From positions 2,728,001-2,792,000 of the forward strand of contig NZ_PDJG01000001.1 in the NCBI RefSeq assembly GCF_002564005.1: a stretch of 64,000 nucleotides of DNA, read 5' to 3'. This document shows, piece after piece, positions 59,243-64,000 of this stretch (position 1 is its first letter; the number at the start of each line of letters is the position of its first letter). This DNA is from Sanguibacter antarcticus. GTDB taxonomy: Bacteria > Actinomycetota > Actinomycetes > Actinomycetales > Cellulomonadaceae. The translations under genes were made by a program, and so were the position numbers. The notes under the pieces are model-generated. The model was given only the letters and a program-made list of their open reading frames with translations. It did not search any database and was not told the DNA's origin.

Positions 59243-60252
59243 GTGAGGCGGCGGATCTCGCCGGGGTTGGCCAGGACCGTGGTGGCCGCGGTGTCGAGGG
59301 GAAGGTCCACCGTGCCGGAACGCCCACCGATCGGCTCGACGGCTACGGGGTCCGCCGTGGCATCGGGATAGACGCAGGTGCGCCCCTCGGCGTCGGTGAC
59401 GACCGCGGTGGCGGGGACGGTGAGGACCTCGGTCCCCTCGAGCTGCACCACCTGGCCGGCCCCCACCTCGGGACCGATCTGCTGGACCAGGTCGGCGACG
59501 TGCTCAGGGTCGGTAACCGCACCCGTCGCCGGGTCGTACGGAATGACCACCGACCCGGCACGGAGCTCGAACGCACCAAGGGTCCCGTCCGGGAGGGCAG
59601 GCATGTCGACGAGCACCGACGCAGGTTCGGCAGCAGCCGAGACCAGCGGCGCCCCGGGAATGATCGTCTCGCCCGCCTGGGCCTCGATGCTGTCCACGAC
59701 GAGCGACCGGGGCCCCACCCACACCACCGACGCCCGGGCGAACGTCGTGCCGGACCTGCCGTGCGCCTCGTTCCACGCCCTGACCGCCTCCACCACGGAA
59801 GGCCCCGCCTGCCCGTCGACCGGGCCGTCGAAGGTCCCGGTAGACAGGAGGAACTCCTGGAGGCGCGCGACGTCCGGCCCGGCATCCCCCGGCGCGAGGT
59901 CACGGTGCAGCGGTGCAGCGGCCACCATGGCGACGAGCGGCACGTCTGCGACCGTCGCGACGGTCTCCCCCGTCTCGACGACGTCACCCGGCTTCACATC
60001 CACCGACGTCAGGACACCACCGGTCTCTGCCCGAGCAACGAGCCCCTGCGTCGACACGACAGTCAACCCGGCGACGAGACGCTCCACCTGCTCACTGCTC
60101 TCGACCGGCACGACCACGGCCTCGGGGGCGGCGTCCGACGCGAGCGGGCTCGAGGAGGTGCGCTCGACGACGACGATCCCGCTCGCACACAGGGCCAGCA
60201 CCCCGGACACAGCGACGGCACCGACCAGACCGTCCATCTTTTGACGCTCCAC
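59230..60252 (-). CDS. Membrane-fusion (adaptor) protein with peptidoglycan-binding domain
   Basis: 340 residues, GTG start with GGAGGG six bases upstream. N-terminal membrane anchor about 8-30 (LVGAVAVSGVLALCASGIVVVE), a lipoyl-like half motif (GGVLTSVDVKPGDVVETGETVATV, about 85-110), then a PG_binding_1 domain about 125-165 (GPDVARLQEFLLSTGTFDGPVDGQAGPSVVEAVRAW), and beta-barrel parts with LTVPATAVVTDAEGRTCVY near 290. This HlyD-like adaptor with a wall-binding insert is typical of tripartite-style exporters in gram-positive bacteria. It follows the Cys-rich peptide gene after 23 bases. Confidence 0.88.
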   Translation of the reverse strand: MERQKMDGLVGAVAVSGVLALCASGIVVVERTSSSPLASDAAPEAVVVPVESSEQVERLVAGLTVVSTQGLVARAETGGVLTSVDVKPGDVVETGETVATVADVPLVAMVAAAPLHRDLAPGDAGPDVARLQEFLLSTGTFDGPVDGQAGPSVVEAVRAWNEAHGRSGTTFARASVVWVGPRSLVVDSIEAQAGETIIPGAPLVSAAAEPASVLVDMPALPDGTLGAFELRAGSVVIPYDPATGAVTDPEHVADLVQQIGPEVGAGQVVQLEGTEVLTVPATAVVTDAEGRTCVYPDATADPVAVEPIGGRSGTVDLPLDTAATTVLANPGEIRRLTCAS

Positions 60253-60275
60253 GCATCACCCTCCACAAGAAATAC

Positions 60276-60503
60276 TCAGTAGTTGTTGGCACTCCAGACA
60301 GGATTGCACCGGTGACGCACCGCCATGCAGGAACACTGGCTGCTCCCGGCCTCACATACGGTTGCATGGTCCGCGCTCACAATCGCGAACGTACTGCATC
60401 CAGCAGCAGCAGGCGCAGGCGCAGGAGCGACAAGCACTCCGGATGCCATGAACAATGCGGTCGGCCCGAGCAGGACGAATCGACGTGAGCACACCTTGCT
60501 CAT
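60276..60503 (-). CDS. Small exported Cys-rich peptide, candidate bacteriocin or signal peptide
   Basis: 75 residues from ATG 60503. An AGAAGG box ends one base before that ATG; it is better spaced (10 bases) for the in-frame GTG at 60494, so the true start may be MCSRRF. Signal peptide: SRRFVLLGPTALFMASGVLV then an Ala-Pro run (APAPAPAAA) that fits a cleavage region. The predicted mature part of about 41 residues starts GCSTFAIVSADHATVC and has five Cys (a CxC pair in QCSCM), ending PVWSANNY. No known family. Gene order lipoprotein, peptide, adaptor, ATPase, permease strongly suggests this is the exported cargo. It was too short and odd to name further. Confidence 0.7.
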   Translation of the reverse strand: MSKVCSRRFVLLGPTALFMASGVLVAPAPAPAAAGCSTFAIVSADHATVCEAGSSQCSCMAVRHRCNPVWSANNY

Positions 60504-60518
60504 ACCTTCTGCTTTGCT

Positions 60519-61112
60519 TTACGTGTACCCAGCTTCAACGAGGCAATTTACCCCACCCTCGACCATGAGATCGGTCGATTTTATCTCATATTCAACCCTC
60601 GATGCATCGCGTTCGACATCGACCGAATTGCCATCCAGGCATTCCCACACCGCTTCTCGATACGGTTCGAAATTTGCATCGACCGCCTCTTGGACAACGG
60701 GGGTCTCCTGGTAGAGGGATTCCACGAACATGGAGTGGGTCAGGATGCACTCCTTGGATATTGCATCCGTCTCCGCTTCGGTGCGGCCGGCGGACCCAGC
60801 GCCGTAGCTATACTGTATTTCGGGGAACCCTCTAGTGTTAGAAACCTGATCGTTTACTACTTCTATACCCGCGGAACGCAGGCATTCAACTGTCTTCAAG
60901 ACTGCCTTCTCGTAGTCTGAGAACGAGACAGTCTCGCTTCGGAGCACTTCTAACTGCTCTTCGGACGCGTTTGCTTGTTCTGCGGCAGACACGGTCCCGG
61001 CTACCTTGTCGTCCCAGGTCCTCGCATTTACGCTATTTTCCGAACTCTCTGAGCAGGCCGCTACACATAGGGACAGGACTAGGATTGCTCCCGAGCAGCG
61101 TATTCTTCTCAC
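60519..61112 (-). CDS. Lipoprotein, first gene of the peptide-export operon
   Basis: 197 residues from GTG 61112, which gives an ideal lipoprotein signal (MRRIRCSGAILVLSLCVAAC); a GTG at 61184 would add a 24-residue leader. The mature protein has three conserved-looking Cys pairs in ETVECLRSAG, SKECILTH, WECLDGN and GVNCLVEAG, and helical YEKAVLKTVECL and FVESLYQETPVVQEAVDANFEPYREAV parts. No known family. It ends 15 bases before the peptide start. DNA here is less GC-rich than the exporter genes. A cell-surface immunity or receptor role for the peptide is a reasonable guess, not shown. Confidence 0.72.
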   Translation of the reverse strand: MRRIRCSGAILVLSLCVAACSESSENSVNARTWDDKVAGTVSAAEQANASEEQLEVLRSETVSFSDYEKAVLKTVECLRSAGIEVVNDQVSNTRGFPEIQYSYGAGSAGRTEAETDAISKECILTHSMFVESLYQETPVVQEAVDANFEPYREAVWECLDGNSVDVERDASRVEYEIKSTDLMVEGGVNCLVEAGYT

Positions 61113-61208
61113 GCCACCACGCCCCCGTTTCGAAACGAATGTCAACAGAAATTTCAGGTGTCCGTTGAGTGTAACCGGTTCCACTACAGCCGTGCCAGTT
61201 GGGCGGTG

Positions 61209-61397
61209 TCAAGGCGTCGAATCACCGAGGATTTTCTCGGAGGATTCACGTGGATCCAGGAAGCCCAGGACGGCGCACTGTCGTTCGTTGACCTCGTCAG
61301 CGATGGCGGTCAGGTAAGGCTGGTGGTCGGTGATCTGAGTTCCCTTGGGTAGGTACTCACGGATCAGTTCGTCGGTCCTCTCGTTGGTGGGCCACCA
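61209..61397 (-). pseudogene. IS30-family transposase, C-terminal remnant
   Basis: About 60 codons on the minus strand: WWPTNERTDELIREYLPKGT, then YLTAIADEVNERQCAVLGFLDPRE. This is the C-terminal end of IS30-type transposases (NERTNGLLRQYFPKGT ... VADELNNRPRKVLGWKTPAE). The N-terminal part with the catalytic core is missing; the break is at about 61397-61404, where an IS481 fragment in opposite direction begins. The remaining reading frame upstream in this direction is only antisense of that fragment. Confidence 0.85.
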
Positions 61398-61403
61398 ACT
61401 CAC

Positions 61404-61665
61404 ACCGCACCATCCTGGCGTCCGCCGCCAAGCACCAGCGCATCCGGCCCCACCCCCAAGCACAACGGCAAGGTCGAGCGCTACAACCGCACCGTCGCCG
61501 AAGAACTCCTCTGCGCCCGCGAATGGACCTCCGAAGCTCAACGCACCGCAGCGATCACCATCTGGAACATCCACTACAACTTCCATCGACCCCACACTGC
61601 AACCGGGAACCAACCCCCAGACTCACGCCTCTCTGCACGTGTCACCAACGTCGTGACACAGAACA
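61404..61665 (+). pseudogene. IS481-family transposase, 3' remnant with right inverted repeat
   Basis: Homologous to the last quarter of the intact transposase at 32825-33832 (from the ACCGCACCAT segment to the element end), with many substitutions and a 2-base loss near 61448 that shifts the frame at the PHTPKHNGK motif. It keeps the right inverted repeat (GTGTCACCAACGTCGTGACACAGAACA, here one mismatch from the intact copy, split for length), ending about 61665. No CTAG follows, so the border has decayed or been rearranged. It is an older, separate insertion of the same family. Confidence 0.88.
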
Positions 61666-62001
61666 GCCAGGCGCGACTGAGTTCCATCAGTGCTCCTTCA
61701 CCCCGCGGATCGTCTCACCATCGAGCCGTTGGAAGGCCTCCTCGGGGACTACCGCCGGCACACTCATCTCGCTCGTGGGTTCATCCTTCCAGGGCACCCC
61801 ACAAGCCGTGGGGCGCCGACGCCATCTTGTGGATGGCGCGCTCCATCCACAAGGCCGACGCCTGAGGGCACCCCGGCTCAGCACCGCTGCGCATCGTGCG
61901 GAGCTGCTGGTCGTTTGCTGCTGGACACCGTTCCACCCGCTACCGAACGCGTCAGTAGGCCTTGCCCCGCTCCCGCCATGCGGGTCTCTAGCGCTACGGA
62001 T
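61666..62001. other. Gene-free stretch with an 11-bp stem-loop
   Basis: No gene that I can support. One minus-strand frame (61687-61884) ends VPWKDEPTSEMSVP...ETIRGVKEH and could be a scrap of an older gene. CTTGTGGATGG (61826-61836) and CCATCCACAAG (61843-61853) form a perfect 11-bp stem with a 6-base loop, possibly a transposon end or a terminator remnant. The stretch joins the IS graveyard to the AbiE locus. Confidence 0.5.
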
Positions 62002-62084
62002 GTATCGATCAGGAGATACGAAAGTAGAGCACCCCTACGCCGACCGCATCAGCGAGCACTACTCTCGTATCGCCCAGTTGATAC
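62002..62084. promoter_or_regulatory. Two GTATC-N8-GATAC operator-like sites before abiEi
   Basis: Site 1: GTATC 62002-62006 and GATAC 62015-62019. Site 2: GTATC 62067-62071 and GATAC 62080-62084. Both have an 8-base spacer; spacers differ in sequence, so the arms are the conserved element. Site 2 overlaps the -10 box TACAAT (62082-62087), 6 bases before the abiEi ATG, so the transcript is probably leaderless and would be blocked by a bound protein. AbiEi antitoxins are known to bind inverted repeats in their own promoter. Confidence 0.78.
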
Positions 62085-62093
62085 AATCAACGC

Positions 62094-63119
62094 ATGACGA
62101 CCACCCTTGTGCTAGCGAAGGTCTCTCAGCTTGCCGCTGGGCAATGGGGGCTGCTCACCACCGCGCAAGCAGAGCGCGAAGGGGTGACTCGACTGCACCT
62201 GACTCGCCTTGCTGGCGCGGATATCCTCGAACGCGTCGACCGCGGCGTGTACGCGACCACGTCTTCACCGATCGAGCACCGCACGCTACGTGCCGCATGG
62301 CTTGCGCTCGACCCCAGTCACACCGCCGAAGAGCGACTGGCTGACCCGATCGCCAGCGGTGTCGTCTCGCACACCTCTGCGGCAGGGCTGCACCGACTCG
62401 GTGACCTGCTCGACGACCGACCGGAGATCACCCTTCCCCACCGAAAGCAGACACGGCGCGGCATCCGCCTGCATCGCCTTACCCTGACCGACAGTGATGT
62501 CACGTTCGTTGACGGGCTCCCTACCACCACCGTGGAGCGCACTGTCGCTGACCTTCTGTGTGATGGCCACGACCCTGAGCACATCGCGCAGATCATCGGC
62601 CAAGGTGTACGCCGTGGAGTGATCAACGTGACCGACCTCGCCGTTCACCTCGAGCCGTCCGCGCGCCGGTACGGGCAAGCGGACGGACCTGCGCTCGTCG
62701 AGCACCTTCTGGACCTCGTGGGACTTAGCCCCACAGCCCTCGTTCGTGACCTCGCCAACAGCGGCGCCGGCAGAGAGCTCGTCGCAGCTGGCCACTACGC
62801 GGGCGCGGCTAGCGCCATCACGGCCATCAGCGATGCCCTCAGCACTCTCATGCCAGGCATGCTGGGCCAGGACAAGACGTCAACGAATTCCCTCGCGGGC
62901 GTCCTCGAGGGCTTCAAGACGATCCAGGCGCAGATGGCGATGTCGGTGGCGCTTCCACAGTTCGCGTCCATGAACACAGCTGGGTTCCGCGTTGCCACAG
63001 CAGCGTGGGAACCGTCAGTGACGGTCGCGCAGCATGCTGCTTCCGACGTTGGCACTCGATCGACGGCTCAAGCAGTTGCTGCTGTCATGCACAGCGATGA
63101 GCCTGAGGGCGACGAGTGA
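62094..63119 (+). CDS. abiEi: AbiEi-type antitoxin (type IV toxin-antitoxin)
   Basis: 341 residues, ATG start. Winged-helix N-terminus about 8-60 (QLAAGQWGLLTTAQAEREGVTRLHLTRLAGADILERVDRGVYATT), then the AbiEi antitoxin domain with HRTLRAAWLALDP, SGVVSHTSAAGLHRLGDL, ITLPHRKQTRRGIRLHRLTL and GLPTTTVERTVADLLCDGHDPEHIAQI. The chain is longer than short AbiEi proteins, with a C-terminal Ala/Ser-rich part of about 100 residues (SAITAISDALSTLMPGM...). It represses its own promoter and neutralises the AbiEii nucleotidyltransferase without direct binding (type IV). GTGA overlap with the toxin gene. Confidence 0.92.
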   Translation: MTTTLVLAKVSQLAAGQWGLLTTAQAEREGVTRLHLTRLAGADILERVDRGVYATTSSPIEHRTLRAAWLALDPSHTAEERLADPIASGVVSHTSAAGLHRLGDLLDDRPEITLPHRKQTRRGIRLHRLTLTDSDVTFVDGLPTTTVERTVADLLCDGHDPEHIAQIIGQGVRRGVINVTDLAVHLEPSARRYGQADGPALVEHLLDLVGLSPTALVRDLANSGAGRELVAAGHYAGAASAITAISDALSTLMPGMLGQDKTSTNSLAGVLEGFKTIQAQMAMSVALPQFASMNTAGFRVATAAWEPSVTVAQHAASDVGTRSTAQAVAAVMHSDEPEGDE

Positions 63120-64000
63120 CAAGCGCCGGCGAGTATCGCTCCGGCGTCGCAGTATGGGCGGCAGTGACGTCGCGCGCGAAGGCGACCGCGAAGGAGACCG
63201 GAGTGGATTCGGCCGCGCTGATGCGACGTTTCGTGTTCGGACGGTTCCTCGCTCGTGTCTTCCACGACCCGGCTGCACCGTGGGTGCTCAAGGGGGTACC
63301 GCGATTCTCGCTCGCGTGCACGACGCCAGAACCACCAAAGATGTTGACCTGCTGGGACAGCTCAGCAATCTCGATGCCGCGGTGGACGCACTCCGCACAT
63401 CCACCGCTCTTGATCTCAGTGACCACTTTCGGTTTGTAGTCACGAAGGTCGATCGCACCCTCGGAGGCGAAAATCAGCCCGGCGTGAACGGGTGCCGAGT
63501 GAACATCGACGCTTACTGCGGCACAGCGCAGAAGGGCTCTTTCGGAGTCGACCTGGTCACTGGATCCCTGATGACCGGTGCCCCCGAGCTACTCACCGAC
63601 CCAGTGCTAGATCTGCGCGGGATCAATGCGCCCACGATGCGCCTGTACTCGGTAGTCGATCACATCGCTGACAAGCTGTGCGCCACACAGTCGACGTACG
63701 GCGCCGCCGGTGACCAACCGTCCAGTCGGGTGCGTGACCTTGTAGACCTCGTGGTGCTCGCTAGCGCTCAGGACATTGACGGTTCAGCTCTGATCGCTGC
63801 CATCCGGGGTGAGTGGATGCACCGTGGCCTGCCCGGCGTCCCAGTGTTTGCGCCGCCGCAATCGTGGGAGCGGCTGTACACGCCACTGGCGAAGAAGGTG
63901 CCAGCGTGTGCCCACGCCACGTCGTTCGAAGCCGCCGTTGCCCATATCGGCGCGTTTCTAGGCCCAGTGCTCGACGGGGACGCGACGAGTCGCCTCTGGT
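63116..64000 (+). pseudogene. abiEii: AbiEii-type toxin gene, one-base frameshift, cut by the window end
   Basis: Starts at GTG 63116 overlapping the antitoxin stop. The frame runs to APWVLKG and then shifts: 63292-63296 has five G where six would give the nucleotidyltransferase motif KGGTAILARV. After the shift (frame of 63301) the protein goes on without a stop to 64000: ARTTKDVDLLG (the Asp-x-Asp metal site), INAPTMRLYSVVDHIADKLCAT, RVRDLVDLVVLAS, all AbiEii features. So the toxin is broken in the very glycine pair of its active site, or the base was lost in sequencing a G-run. The 3' end is outside the window. Confidence 0.88.

Noticed and set aside
61404..61613. N-terminal part of the minus-strand frame ending in the IS30 remnant
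   Set aside because: It is antisense of the IS481 fragment; only codons from about 61397 down match an IS30 transposase.

Overview
The window is GC-rich DNA with the gene style of a high-GC actinobacterium: many GTG starts, ATGA/GTGA stop-start overlaps, SigK/RskA, SAV_915-type and EspC-like small proteins, DUF4234/DUF4235 proteins and roadblock proteins. The gene mix fits Micrococcales of the Cellulomonas/Sanguibacter kind. That placement is inference; there is no rRNA or marker gene here to prove it. I found no tRNA, rRNA or CRISPR array.

Layout. 1-9.5 kb: housekeeping and repair genes (class I amidotransferase, thiol-transferase of the glutathionyl-hydroquinone reductase type, DUF4234 protein, zwf, Bcr/CflA-type MFS pump, sbcDC). 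9.5-18.8 kb: STAS protein, an ABC-F ATPase flanked by two small helical exported proteins, a pair of roadblock proteins, a 54-residue membrane protein and a 1543-residue HrpA helicase. 19-25.5 kb: LysE-type exporter, DoxX, amino-acid permease, DUF4235, SDR, and a TetR/DUF1304 operon divergent from an NADP-dependent alkenal/one reductase-like gene over a clear palindromic operator. 25.6-29.9 kb: a one-chain ECF sigma / zinc anti-sigma / membrane / GH128 glycosidase fusion, a PAT-like acetyltransferase and a sigK-rskA pair. 29.9-34.8 kb: methyltransferase plus flavin reductase operon with an XRE-cupin regulator, then an intact IS481 element (25-bp inverted repeats, TCTAGG target duplication) that splits a GNAT-mmcQ-membrane gene operon exactly at a stop codon.

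35-41 kb is accessory: a GmrSD-like DUF262/DUF1524 nuclease with a C-terminal RAMA/DUF4357 module, and a four-gene, translationally coupled operon whose small proteins look like SAV_915 and EspC-type (type VII secretion target) proteins in front of a WXG-like 389-residue protein and a membrane protein. 41-54 kb: Old Yellow Enzyme, lipoprotein, several GNATs, a NarL-type two-component pair divergent from a MacB-like ABC pair, a TetR-controlled alpha/beta hydrolase with twin perfect 16-bp palindromes, a membrane chemoreceptor, a MerR-controlled SDR with a textbook 19-bp-spacer promoter, and a 7-TM protein coupled to a YtrA-like GntR regulator.

54-64 kb is the most mosaic part: a MATE pump followed by an MFS fragment and DUF2087 protein of visibly lower GC, then a five-gene operon (lipoprotein, 75-residue Cys-rich exported peptide, peptidoglycan-binding membrane-fusion protein, ABC ATPase, MacB-type permease) that I read as a dedicated peptide/bacteriocin export system, then IS30 and IS481 remnants, and finally an AbiE toxin-antitoxin locus with two matched operator sites and a one-base frameshift in the toxin gene, which runs off the window end. 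The strongest candidates for something new are the sigma-glycosidase fusion, the Cys-rich peptide export operon, the EspC-like operon and the DUF262-RAMA protein.
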